NCBI RefSeq assembly: GCF_000204055.1
Contig: NW_006768819.1
Span: 25,413 to 89,412 of the forward strand
Direction of reading: 5' to 3'
DNA: 64,000 nt
Source of the DNA: Melampsora larici-populina 98AG31
Lineage: Eukaryota; Basidiomycota; Pucciniomycetes; Pucciniales; Melampsoraceae
The first letter of the stretch is position 1, and every line of letters begins with the position of its first letter. Made by a program: the position numbers and the translations under genes. Below the pieces are notes generated by a model. It saw nothing but the letters and a program-made list of their open reading frames with translations, was not told the origin of the DNA and searched no databases. Shown piece after piece: positions 33,816-44,741 of the stretch.

Positions 33816-34070
33816 ACAAGAAAATTTTACGAGAGAAATGGAGGAAATGTTTTGATGAGCTGTTTGCTGCTATAAGCTGATGATGAAGTAGATGGGTGGT
33901 GAAAACTCTGGTTTTCTCTCCCACCCTTCTCCGATGTGAACATCGTTGTTCTACCATCTTCCCGGTACCGTGATATCTCTGGTACCGGTCCTTTCCACTT
34001 TGGGGTCTGCTCTCTTTGAGTTACATGGAACTTACAGGTGCCGTCGTTCCTTTGGGCACCTGTATCACTC
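33816..34070 (-). repeat. DIRS split repeat A1 (outer 5' end)
   Basis: 255-bp left terminal repeat of the minus-strand element. Its right edge (GTATCACTC) is the 5' boundary. It contains the conserved 28-nt hairpin at 34035-34062. Confidence 0.93.
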
Positions 34071-34291
34071 TTGCGAGTAAGATGTCTTTTTTTTATAGAG
34101 AATGGGATGTGTATTGATATATGGGAATGGGTCAAAAACAGTGTCTTGGATAATGGAATAGCTGGGTCACAGAAAAGGCATCCACTCTTAGACTTAGTTC
34201 TTCATCCACTCATCTCATATAGGATGAAAGTACAATGATTTCATGTCAAAGAATTGGATGCCCAGAAGGAAATAGTTATTTGCTTTCCAGG

Positions 34292-34556
34292 ACCCCGGTA
34301 TGCTCCTATAAGGGGTACTGATTGTCTAGAATTGTGACTTTTGAGCTCCTGCAGAGATACAACACACAAGATTATGTACATTGCTTGCATGATTTCTGCC
34401 GGGTTCTTCCCATTTCAGAGTTGCTACAACCTTGATACAGCTGATTGGAAAAATTAAACTTGTCCTAGAGCTACGGGTAAAGCCAGGGAGCAGTTTCTGT
34501 GGAAACTCAAAAGTCACATTTTCAGATCAGTACCTCTTATAGGAGCATAACAGGGT
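34292..34556. mobile_element. MITE with about 50-bp inverted ends
   Basis: ACCCCGGTATGCTCCTATAA at 34292 is inverted at 34556 (three mismatches in the first 20). Similarity continues through GGTACTGAT and GTGACTTTTGAG. The inside shows no ORF. I could not settle a target duplication. Confidence 0.7.
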
Positions 34557-35380
34557 TCTCTCTTTCCCTAGTTCTCAAATTTCATCTATCAAAAAACTTG
34601 TCAAACTAAAGAATATATTTTGTAGTCATCCATATCATCATTCTGAAACTTGTTTTTCCTATTATTCTCTTAAAAATTTTACAGATAAATAAAAAAATCT
34701 TTTACCCCCCACTCACTCAAGCTAAAATTAAAATAAGCTGAAGTTGTGTTTCCTTTTCCAGTACAAATTTTTGTTTTGAAAGAGAGCAAAAAACAAATTC
34801 TTTTGATAGGGGTTGGACAAAATTTTGACCAACCGGTCTTGTGCCTCTCAGAAGTTTGGCAAAAGCAGTTGAAGACGGCCAAATCCAAGCTTTCTGGGTT
34901 ACTTTGTGGGGTTATCTGGCTTTAGCTCAGGTCTGATCTTTCTCCTCCTTCTTCTGCCAATCACTAAAAAAATTCCTGCTTGATCTGCCATTTCTGCTTT
35001 GCTTCCCATCAGATAGACAGTTTTTGACTGACTTTGAGTATGGTCATTAACTCAGTTGCTTGATAATTTAACAAGATCCACAGACTAGGAGATTTCTGAT
35101 TTGATTAAGATCAATTCGTAATTTCTTGTAACTTGTCAAGAAAACAATCAAGGCCTTTTTGCATAGAATTGCCTATGCGAAAAGGGTTATGGGCCTCAAT
35201 TTCAAAGACTTGAGTCCTAATCAGGTCTGAGCTCAGCACAAGAGAGCCTAGGCGGTACCCAGGTAAGCTTTTGACAAAAGAGAAGGGTCTGGAGATCTGT
35301 GAAAGGTGAAAAAGTGGTGTTTGTGTGGCTCTTAACAGCACAAATTGATTTTCCCTGTAAGAATATTGTGTGGGTACAGC
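34557..35380. other. No gene seen
   Basis: AT-rich DNA without supported coding sequence or clear repeat structure. Confidence 0.4.
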
Positions 35381-35858
35381 CAACCCTGGGCCAGAGACGC
35401 AACACACCACACCAGGCCAATTTTGAGTTGTGTTGCTCCACAACATGGACCAGAAGCCTGCGACACCTGTTGCATTGCATGGAGTACCGTAACATCAAAT
35501 ATCTAGGCATGGTTGTGCTGTGCCCTTGTCTGTCACGCAACGCAACAGGCACAACAGAACCAAAAAACATAAAAAACATAAAACAGTGCTTCCTTCATTA
35601 CATTTGCATACAACCTGTATTCCAACTATAATCATTTCAAAAAAGGATGAAGAACTTCAATGTTTTCAAAAACACAACTTGCGGTGGAGGACTGCAACGT
35701 CACGCTTTGCTACAGTCAGGAAAAAAAACTCAAGGTGTGTGTTGCGCTGCGGGTCAGACCACAACCTGAAGGTGAGATCTGTGGTGCAGTGCAGACCAGC
35801 AAAGCCCTGGCGCACCTGCAGTGCAGCACGCAACACGTGCGTTTCTGGACCAGGTTTG
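35381..35858. mobile_element. GC-rich TIR element, copy 2
   Basis: Starts CAACCCTGGGCCAGAGACGC and ends GCGTTTCTGGACCAGGTTTG. It is flanked by the 7-bp duplication GTACAGC on both sides (35374-35380, 35859-35865). Family member of 9973-10356, more diverged and with an extra AT-rich middle. Several CG positions of copy 1 are TG or CA here. Confidence 0.75.
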
Positions 35859-36138
35859 GTACAGCTTTGGCGTGATCAAGAACAGGTCATACTGGTCTAC
35901 TTTTTTGAGAAGCAAAGAGATAGATAAAAATGTTGGTTGGTTAAGAGTGGCTTTGATATTGCTTTTGAGCCATCTTGAAACAATTCCTAAAATGTTGAAC
36001 TATGATGAAATAGTGTTTGTAAACTAGTTGGTTTAAAGTTTGCCCAACCCCTGATATGTGTCTTCATAATAAACTGCTTTATATGATAATCAGTAGCAGA
36101 AAGTTGTTGTCAGATCAGATGCATTTCGTACAGCCAAG

Positions 36139-36580
36139 GGTGCCACTATACTATACTAGTATAGGTATAGTTGGGTATAGTATGGTTTAAATTGTATTAT
36201 ACTATAATCAGTATAGTATAGTTGAAACTGTACTTTACTCAAGTATACTCAGTATAGTATCAATTGATCAACTATACTTGGACAAGGCTTGTACATATTT
36301 AACATCAGCTTGTTCAACTATACTGTGCAGTATAGTATAATATATTAGAGTACAGTTGTACTATACTATACAAGGTATAGTTCAAGTACAGTATAGTTGT
36401 ACTATACTATATCAAGTACAGGCTCAGTATAGTATAGTATAGTATAGTATAGTATAGTATAGTATAGTATAGTATAGTATAGTATAGTATAGTATAGTAT
36501 AGTATAGTATAGTATAGTATAGTATAGTATAGTATAGTATAGTATAGTATAGTATAGTATAGTATAGTATAGTATAGTAT
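36139..36580. repeat. TATAG repeat array ending in (AGTAT)31
   Basis: 36426-36580 is an uninterrupted pentanucleotide array of 31 AGTAT units. The preceding ~290 bp contain the same motif in degenerate form (ACTATAC, GTATAGTTG). ORFs with Tyr-Thr-Ile-Leu-Tyr repeats here are produced by the array. Confidence 0.95.
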
Positions 36581-36832
36581 GGTCTCATCTGGTACTGGTA
36601 CACCACCAATCAAATCAAGCACAGTCAGGACCTACTTGTTGGGCATCCAGGCCTGGCATCTATTTCATTATGCTGATTATTCTCATCAGGCAATCCCAAA
36701 GTTCAAAGTGTTATTGAAAACAGCTGCAAAGTTAGAATCAATGTGATTGCCCAAAGTTCCAAAGAGTCCAGTCCCAGTAGAACATGTGTTTAAAATATTG
36801 TATACATTGTTGTGAGGAGGGATCAAAAAACA

Positions 36833-37320
36833 GGTTGCCTACACAGTCACATTAGTTGCCTTCTGGGGTATGACATGACTGGGTGAACTTTTGAAACCAG
36901 TGGCGAGTAATAATAAAGTTAGAGTTCAAAATGTAGTCTGGGATTCTATGAACCACTTTCTAAGGATTTGGATTAAGAGACAAAGGTGGTGGCAGTAGGG
37001 GAAGTGCAAGAGATAAATTGTTAACATCAGGCCTTCTGGATAGAACTTCTTGGTGCAGTGAAACATATTATTCTTTCCATGGAAGCAATGTGAGATGATC
37101 TGCTTTTCGCGTATCTGTGTGGCCATAGACCAGTGATATTGAGAAAGACTTGATGACAGAAGATTTTTGAAGAGGTGTGGAAATCAAAATTGGGAATGAA
37201 GCTGACTGGACACTCATTTTGAGTGGGTGCTGCTTCATTGAGATGTAATTTGGTAGCCCCTTGGAGGAAATAGTGGCATTTGGCAGATGGAGATCCAAAG
37301 GCCTATAAGCTGTACATCAG
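36833..37320 (+). pseudogene. Decayed DIRS tyrosine recombinase relic
   Basis: The plus strand reads LVAFWGMT*LGELL (compare VAFWGMARLGEL in the intact-length copy at 28 kb). After frame slips it reads KLTGHSF*VGAAS, then VAFGRWRSK and AYKLYIRD. Both conserved arginines, the first-box Arg and the HxxR Arg, are TGA (36876-36878, 37220-37222). No gag, RT or repeats were found around it, so it is an old fragment of a related element in the opposite orientation. Confidence 0.75.
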
Positions 37321-38690
37321 AGACACATGTCTGAAAAGGCATAAGCTGCCTTGACGGCATATCACCCTTCTTACAAAGAACTCATTACATATCAATGATC
37401 TACATGTAATCAACCAATTACGTGTACTAACAATAAAAAGAAACATGTAATACTTAATTACATACAAATAAACGCATGTAATCATCAGGTACATGCATAA
37501 TAGCGCACAAACTATCATTTGCTATCTCATTTGATATTCAGTTATCCATTTTTACTTAGTCTATTTTCTATTATTTCTGTTTCTACGTGATATTTATAAT
37601 ACATCATTTGAACAAAGAAAGTACACACAGATCAATTTGGAAGATGATCCTGTGTGATTTTTTATGATAATCTTTCTAACAACCACATGTAGCCTTAGTT
37701 CAAGCAACTAATATGGATTGGGAACCCAACCTAGCAGCTTTAAAACTGATCTTCTTGGCATGTGATGGCCGCCAAGAAGGGAAGTCTAGGGCTCTTGTGC
37801 TAAAAGGAAGGGTTGCTGTAGAATGAATTACACAGGTGAACCAGGGTTCTATGAGAACATGAAGATCACTACAGACACACATCTTATTTTATTAATCACA
37901 TGTGATCATCTACAGATCAATGATCAGTTGTTCAAGGGAGTCGCTCAGATTAACCTCCTTGTTATGTTTGCCTTATGATTCTGTGTGCTTGGTTATTGTT
38001 CAGATGGGTATATATATAAACCCCTGCTTTTGTCTTGTTTCTTTTCTCTCATCCGTTACAATAACAACCAAGTTTGCATAGATTAACAACCACTCAATCT
38101 GTCCATATCTGCCTTCAAAAGCCCTTATAAGTCTCTTTTAAGCGCTATTACATTTCTGCTATTTATCTCTTTGACAACATTGTGAAACACTGTCCTACAT
38201 ATGTAAAACATATGTAATCAACCTATAACAGGTACATATGAACTATTACATGGTGGATTCCTTGCTCAATAATTTTCCTTATCTACAACATGGATATAAA
38301 AACACACAATGTTTGTTGGAGGATCTGCAAATAGTTCAGAGTTTGAAGCTTGGGATGATCATAGTAGATGTCCATTCAATCTTTTTTGTATAACTTACTA
38401 GGAACCTAAGATGTGTTAGCTGAGAAATCTGAAGCCAGAGTTTTTGGAAGGGGGAAGCGTAGGTGGTTCTTGGGGTGCTTGACTCAGGCCACTGTAGATG
38501 TGAGATCACAGCTAGAACAATGTCCCGAGTCATGGGGAAGTACTCTGCCATCTACAGTCACAGGTAGACCTGCTCCCCTCAGTGCTGCCCCTCCAGAAGA
38601 CCTAAGCCTCTATCATTATGGTACAAGTAGGTTTGGTTTAACTAGGACATACTCTATGACCAGTAGATAATACATAATCAAAATTATAAA
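37321..38690. other. No gene seen; ATGTAAT-rich patch
   Basis: CATGTAAT / ATTACATG motifs recur at 37380-37500 and again near 38200. No supported ORF. Probably decayed repeats. Confidence 0.4.
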
Positions 38691-38947
38691 TTTAGGGTGT
38701 TCAAACCTCAAAATCAATTCATGCAAGTTTTGTGCAAGTTCTGTGCAAGATATGAATAGAACTTGCACGGATCTTGCACAAAACTTGCAAGAGTCAGTCT
38801 CGCACAGTTTTTGCACGGTTTGGAACACAATAACTCGGGTTGTCAAAAAAATTAATGTGCAAGATTAGTGCAAAAAATCTTGCACGGATCTTGCACAGAT
38901 CTTGCACGCCGGTCTTGCACAGATCTTGCACAGGTTTGAACACCCTA
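38691..38947. mobile_element. hAT-type MITE with internal TTGCAC repeats
   Basis: Ends TAGGGTGTTCAAACCT / AGGTTTGAACACCCTA with an 8-bp duplication, ATTATAAA, on both sides (38683-38690, 38948-38955). This fits the hAT superfamily. The body holds many copies of CTTGCACGGATCTTGCAC-like units on both strands. Confidence 0.82.
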
Positions 38948-38955
38948 ATTATAAA

Positions 38956-40192
38956 CAAAAAACAATTGTTTGGCTCCCAAACCTAGATATCACAAAGTAG
39001 AGAGTGGATTATGAATTAGAACACATGTTGGTTTTTTAGAGAGATTTTCAAGTTCAGTTTGTTTTGTATCTCTTTGATGATTAAAAACTCATGACTCTGA
39101 GCTCCTATTATTCTATTGGTTGAATAGTTTGCATTTTATTTGGGGATCCAAAGATACAATATTGGGTAAATGTATATGTATGGCATAGATGATGATGAGA
39201 TGATGTTTTACAGATCGGAAAAATTGGTTTGGTTGAAGGAGATATGTAGAAGATAATTATGAAATGGTAATTTCTTAGGAGATGATGAAGTCAAACATGT
39301 ACTAAGAAAGATGAAACCATCATTATTTGGCATATACCCTTTTCTTATACCAAGAAGCTATTTTGTGTCGGAGTGATATGTAGGCTTATCTTCACCCTGA
39401 GAAGAAATATGACATGTACCAACTGACCATTCTGGGAGTAGGTTGATCTGCTGAAGTTATTTTATTATGAGTCATGCATTGAAGCTTTTTTTTTCTTCAT
39501 TTGCCTTTCATATTCAACTTCATGTCTGTTTATCCCAGTTATTGCAAACAAGAGATTCCAAGGGTCGCAAAGATTATCATTCAAGCCTCTCACGCTCGAA
39601 AGAAGGCTCTTTATGGCATCAGACTCACAACACAACCAAATTGAGAAATCTCATGAAAGGTATCTCAAACCTCTTTCGAGGTCAAGGAAAAGTTTAGAAA
39701 GGTCAGGATCAAAAATCCATTAAGTTTTGTTCCAAATCCAAAGAAATAAGAAACGATAATTCGAGAAAAAAGGTAGAACAAGAACTTTGTAGATTGAGAA
39801 AGTTTTAAAGAAAAAGTAAAAGTAAAATAGTGAAATGATGACTGAGGTACTAAGAGACAGAAAAAAAAGAAACCTTGTAAAGAAAAATCGATCAAGTAAA
39901 ACAAATCAAACTTTTATGCTATGATACTGTTACAACAAGATAGAAATCAAAAAGGATATAAATTAATGAAACTAGAAAAAAATGACTTCTATGCAATTTC
40001 GATGAACTGATGACTACTGATCAACCATATGAGATGATGTAAGGTAAGGTGAAAAAAGATATACAAGGAGAAAGCAAAACAGAGAAAGAAGAGCTCAAGA
40101 TCGAGGTAGAGGACTAGAAAGTTTTCCCGGACTATCTTCTATGATGATCTCAAGGACCTCTGTTTCTTCCTCTGGCAATGGTAAAATGTGGA
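38956..40192. other. No confident gene
   Basis: AT-rich. A 76-aa plus-strand ORF (39467-39697; basic, ending SNLFRGQGKV) is the only candidate. It has no recognisable domain and no clear splice context, so I do not call it. Confidence 0.35.
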
Positions 40193-40711
40193 CTATAGGC
40201 GTCTCATAACACCTATAGAATGGAATGGATTGGTATCGCTACCATCCTGGGATTCACGTGGTCGAGTTCCACTTGGGCGCGTGGTCGGCCTCGAGTTCTC
40301 CCTGGCCTTTATCGTGCTGGCGTTCTGCCGGTTCCGAGGCCTTGATGCATTGTTTCTCGACATGCGGCGGTCGACTTGTTGAACTCGGTCTGGGGTGACC
40401 TGCTCGGTGTCCGTCGTGGAGCTTTCGCCGTACATGAGGCGGCGAGTGCGAGAGCTCATTCTGAGCTCCCTAGATTGAATTTTCCCATCTGACAAAAATG
40501 AATATCGAACATGTGTCGGCTAGCAGTCATTACTAAGTACTGAAGCGAGAAATACCTTACGGTTAGGGATTTGACGTCCTGAGCGTCTAGGAGTGACCAG
40601 GTCGCTTCCGCCAGCTTCATTCTCCGTACCATTTCTCGCAATGGTCCCGCTGCGGGAGGTGATTGGAGCGAGAGATTCAGTAGCCACGGGTTGAGCGTTT
40701 TGGCTGGTCAT
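40193..40711 (-). CDS. Small basic Ser/Arg-rich protein, function unknown
   Basis: Two exons: 40561-40711 (MTSQNAQPVATESL...RRSGRQIPN) and 40193-40488, joined across a 72-bp intron with a strong GTAAGG donor and a polypyrimidine acceptor (TTTTTGTCAG). The phase is consistent; 148 aa. The protein is rich in Arg, Ser, Thr and Asn (RMSSRTRRLMYGES, RPTTRPSGTRPRES) with no signal peptide or membrane segment. The composition suggests a disordered, possibly nuclear or RNA-binding protein. I recognise no family. It lies upstream of dehydrogenase 2 on the same strand with a long gap. Confidence 0.5.
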
Positions 40712-41853
40712 CTTGATGGTTTTAGGATAAAAAAATAAGGGCGAAGAGTTTTGATGAGGTATAATTAAATCAAAAAAAGAGGCAGTAGGAGAGGATAAGA
40801 GTGATTCAGACTAATGAAAGGTTTGGGTAAAGGATTTCTAATCAAGTTTAGCAGGTGAAATGATGTGTTTGTTGTGATTGATGAGGTTCGAGGTTGAGGG
40901 TGAGATAAGCACTTTTTATACGTGATTTCGGAGCTCATCATCAACGGAACTCAGGAACACCTCAGGCAACCTCCACGCGCATGAAGCTAGACAAAGGCAC
41001 CATTTCGGCTGGCCAAGCTCAGGGATTCAATACCACACATCCAGCCATCAAGTGTTGAGGTTGATGATGCATGACGTGATCAGAAGGCAGCGCATGAGCT
41101 CTGTGCCTGGACTCATTGTGTAATGCCGCACACAAAACACAACATGTGGAAAGGAGTATGTTACATCTACATTTTCGAGGAAGAAAGCTCTGGCCCAAGT
41201 CAAAATCAAGGATATTGTGGACAAGGATCTAGGACAATGGCGTGCTGTGGACCTGGATGATGACCTCTTCACTGAGGAGCATTTTGGGAGTTTACGCGAC
41301 GAGTTTTGACTGATTGGAACGGCCGATTGAAGATAAGGTCGAAGTGGGGCATAAAGATCACGGTGCTTTTGGCTACGAGGCTACAAATTTGTTTGCATTC
41401 ACAGTAAAGGTTTGCATACCTAGGACAGTTGGTAGCACGGGTCAGATTCAAAGCTAATGAGTTACAGCAGACCGAACAAATGAGGGTAACGGAGTAGGGA
41501 TCTCTGTTGCTCATCAAAAGTTGTAGATCACAATATGGAGCATCCCATGATAGACAGAGCCCTGCTTAGTGCGGCGTTCCAATATCAACAAGAATTATAC
41601 AGAGATATTCAACCACAAAAGTCTTCCTGATACATATGAACCTGTCAGAAATCTCGTTCTACAAAAATGTTCATGTTGCGTTTGAAATTTATCCAAAAGC
41701 TGTCTCTCTTCATAACAATAAGAGTTCATGTAGAAGGCTCATAAACAGGCACAGGGAGCCAAGACAACAGGGATCAAAAAAGTCAGCTCCAGTTTGTTTT
41801 CATCAATCAGAATCACCGAGCCTGACAATCGCACAAACCTACAAAAGGTGATC
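40712..41853. other. Unresolved stretch with exon-like pieces
   Basis: On the plus strand 41150-41309 reads a coherent acidic segment (KALAQVKIKDIVDKDL, DDDLFTEEHF) ending in a stop. On the minus strand 41425-41515 starts MSNRDPYSVTLICSVCC and runs into a donor-like GTATG. Neither can be joined into a complete gene, and I recognise no family. One or both may be fragments. Confidence 0.25.
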
Positions 41854-43617
41854 TTAATACTTCCGCTTCTCCTCATCAGCCAGCAGTTTCTCGCACAATA
41901 CCCAAAGTGCTCGACCCAGCTTTCCATCGGCGTCTTGAGCGTATCTGCTCTTTCTACCGAGCTGTCCATATGGGACTAGGTAAGCTCCTCTAGTAGAGTT
42001 TGTGCAATCAAGACAGGAATAGTCATTCAATACTTCAGTTGATCGTGGGGAAAACCAAGCCTAGCTCGAGTTAAAAAATATGTCTGAGCTCACCTCAAGT
42101 TCTTCGTTTCGATTTCAGGGGAGGTTGCAGCATAGAGCTGAGTCTGTGCGCCTTGTTTTGAATCACTGATGAGCAGATTGATCAGTGGGTCCTGGTATGG
42201 CCCGGGGGATCATATCAGTCACCAGTGACATAGTAACTGAGGAGATTGAACTTACAAAGAGCCAAAGAAGCCCAAAAAAGATGACTGCGTAGAATCGTAA
42301 TCCGATCAATTTCAATGACATTAAGATATCACTGACTGAAGCTGAGCTTAATGATTCAGGTTGTGTTTGACTTGGTAATAGATGGTCACCCAATCCGGTG
42401 TACACAACCCCTGGATGCTTTATCAAAAGGTCAGTCGTATTGTTTTACACTGAAGATTCATTCTAACTACACAAAAATGGATGACTTACTACTGCTAAAC
42501 AAATTATGTTTGTATCTTCCAATCGTTTTTGAAGTTCATTGTTGAAAAGCAGGTTCTGTAAAATATCGTTACAAAGTCAATTACCATCTAATGTACTCTT
42601 TTGGTCACAACATATCGCTAGAGGAAGATTCGCTGTGGAAAAAAGGCTCACACATAGCTTGCTCATCTTGTATCGAGCCCATCCACTTGAAGATTTGAGA
42701 TTCAAACTTTCAAGAGAAGAAAAGTCTGGTTTCGAAGCAGAAATATGACCTAAACTTGACACATTTACAACTCGTACGTGAGAATCTGGCAAGCTTGAAG
42801 TCTTTTTTAAGATCGGTAAAAGCTCAATGGTCAAGGCAAAATGACCAGTGCAGTTGCATGCCTGGAGGTCTATTCCATCCGGACTTAACTCATAGGGAGT
42901 CATACACTGATCAAATTATTGATTGTCAGTTTACACATTGTTGAGCAGAAGTAGGTACAGAAACCTCAGACTCAACTACTCCAGCATTGTTCATCAGAAT
43001 ATCGAGGCGGTTCTCATTCTTCATAAACTCGATCGCTGCCTTCTTAGCAGATGACAAGATGGTAAGATCGAAATAAAGAAACTCGATTTGAGCCTCTGGG
43101 ACTTCTTCCTTGATTTTCGAAATTGCAGACTTTGCTCGAGATTCGGTACGAGATGCCATGCTGTGAAGATAGAAAGAAAATTGATCAGACTAGACTCAAT
43201 CGTTTTGACTCACTCGGCGATATCTTACTCACTATACCTTGGCCCCATGACGAGCAAGTTCAAGGCAGGATGCGTAGCCTAATCCCCCGTTCCCACCTGG
43301 CTCAAGAAAATGAGCACACAAGCCCAACAAGGTAAGTTGATATCTCGATCTTCTAGTCGCACCTCGCAATGAAAACGTAGGATCATCTCACCGGTGACGA
43401 TAGCTACCCGGCCTTTGGACACACAAGAAAATCCAATTCTCAATTTCAGTCCTTGCCTGGTCACTTGCATAGGAGCGAAGGACAGATAAGAGAGAAACTT
43501 GAAAATACCTGATAGGTCCGGCATTTGACTGACATCGAAGCGTTTGTCCCGTTGTAAAATATTCGCATTCAGATAGCACTTGGCCGTGTCAAGGGTGCAC
43601 ATGAGCTGGTCGAACAT
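41854..43617 (-). CDS. Short-chain dehydrogenase/reductase, paralogue 2
   Basis: Nine exons: 43509-43617, 43392-43412, 43233-43296, 42977-43160, 42652-42906, 42490-42555, 42256-42417, 42094-42191, 41854-41989; total 1095 nt, 364 aa. Motifs: TGGNGGLGY, MNNAG, catalytic Ser in VNVSSLGH, YKMSK. Exon 7 codes a membrane segment (LIGLRFYAVIFFGLLWLF). The C-terminus (YLVPYGQLGRKSRYAQD, GRALWVLCEKLL) matches paralogue 1 closely. Every intron position and phase is shared with the gene at 24.4 kb, including the 21-nt exon 2 and the GTTGAG donor. The codon third positions are more GC-rich here. Likely a membrane-associated NADP(H) oxidoreductase of the RDH/WWOX-like group; substrate unknown. Confidence 0.92.
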
Positions 43618-43884
43618 CGTTGTATTCGTAATTTAGTATGTGGTGGCCGAGTCAACCCAAAAGTGTGTCTGTCTTGATCCAGTTCGCGTACAGTTACTTT
43701 TGGAAGAAACCTGAATGACATCACCCTCCATGCAGTAGTTGGGTTGAGATACCACCTTGCGTGCTCTTGCGTGGCTGTGATACTGCATGCCAATTTCAAA
43801 TGATCTGTCATGGCTTGGCCTCGGCCGAGCGACTGGTCGTGTGGGCATGGCGAGAGTGATTGCGAGTCTGGACAAGCTCCAACT

Positions 43885-44018
43885 TACGATGGACGAGAGA
43901 GGAGGGTGGAGGACAAACCTCAAAACCCGAAACACAAACCTGTATTGCCCTGTACAGATACTCGATTTTCGAGTAGGTCTGATCAAACCTCGCCAAAACG
44001 TCGTAGAAACAATCCAGA
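43885..44018. repeat. Left arm of a 134-bp inverted repeat
   Basis: Runs from TACGATGGACGAGAGAGGAG to CGTCGTAGAAACAATCCAGA. It is inverted at 44609-44741 with only a few mismatches. It lies 268 bp upstream of the start of dehydrogenase 2. Confidence 0.88.
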
Positions 44019-44608
44019 TCACTCAACAAGTTTTGCAAAAACCCAACAAACATCCAGGAATCAAGTACAAGTTTAATTGATTTGAGTTTATAATCGAAGA
44101 CATCAAAAGTTTTGTCTTTTGACCAGATCAGGAGAGCAAGGCATGATTTTCACTACTTCAAATGCAATTAGTCTCTTGGGTTGGATTTCTGTTTCTGAGT
44201 CTGTTTCTGATCTTTGTTTCGACATCAATGTTGAATTTTCAAATTGGACTCAAACTTTGAGATTTTCCTATTTGGTATCATTGCACAAGAAGGAAACTGA
44301 ACATCTATCAGATGTTAACTTAACAAAGTCCCTCTCGCGGCTGTTTGTCTGTTGAGTGAAATGTGTTGTTCACCAAGTCAGTCAGAATGCTTTGATTTTG
44401 GAAAGGTGAGACATTGAGATTTGTCTGTGATGTTGAAAGAGTGTATATTTCAAAGCAAATCTTTTTGTTTGATAAAAAGGTCAAAAGAAACCATAGTTAA
44501 ATCGTGAGTTTAATTCATTCTAGATGATTTAAAAACTTGCTCGTTATCATGATGTGATGATGAAACTGTATCTCAATTGGGAGCCGTCTGGAATCGTCTC
44601 TGGCTTCG
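44019..44608. other. Loop between inverted-repeat arms; no gene
   Basis: 590 bp between the two arms, AT-rich, with no supported ORF and no recognised transposon ends. Confidence 0.5.
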
Positions 44609-44741
44609 TCTGGATTGTTTCTACGACGTTTGGCGAGGTTTGATCAGAGCTACTCGAAAATCGAGTATCTGTACAGGGCAATACAGGTTTGTGTTTCGGG
44701 TTTTGAGGTTTGTCCTCCACCCTCCTCTCTCGTCCATCGTA
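44609..44741. repeat. Right arm of the 134-bp inverted repeat
   Basis: Reverse complement of 43885-44018. The homology stops sharply on both sides and no target duplication is evident. Confidence 0.88.

Larger units (their letters stand above)
27155..34070 (-). mobile_element. Full-length DIRS-order retrotransposon with split direct repeats
   Basis: 6916 bp on the minus strand: A1 (33816-34070), gag, RT-RNase H, tyrosine recombinase, B1 (27651-27861), A2 (27397-27651), a 28-bp spacer, B2 (27155-27368). A1 and A2 differ at 1 of 255 positions. B1 and B2 differ only in a G-run length. No target duplication is seen, as expected for recombinase-mediated insertion. The B1-A2 junction equals what circularising B2 to A1 would give, which is the logic of PAT/Ngaro-type DIRS elements. 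Near-identical repeats imply a recent insertion, but the pol and recombinase genes carry disabling changes. Confidence 0.93.

Noticed and set aside
36407..36622. 61- and 71-aa ORFs of repeated Tyr-Thr-Ile-Leu-Tyr
   Set aside because: They are the translation of the AGTAT microsatellite, open in several frames only because the unit lacks stops.
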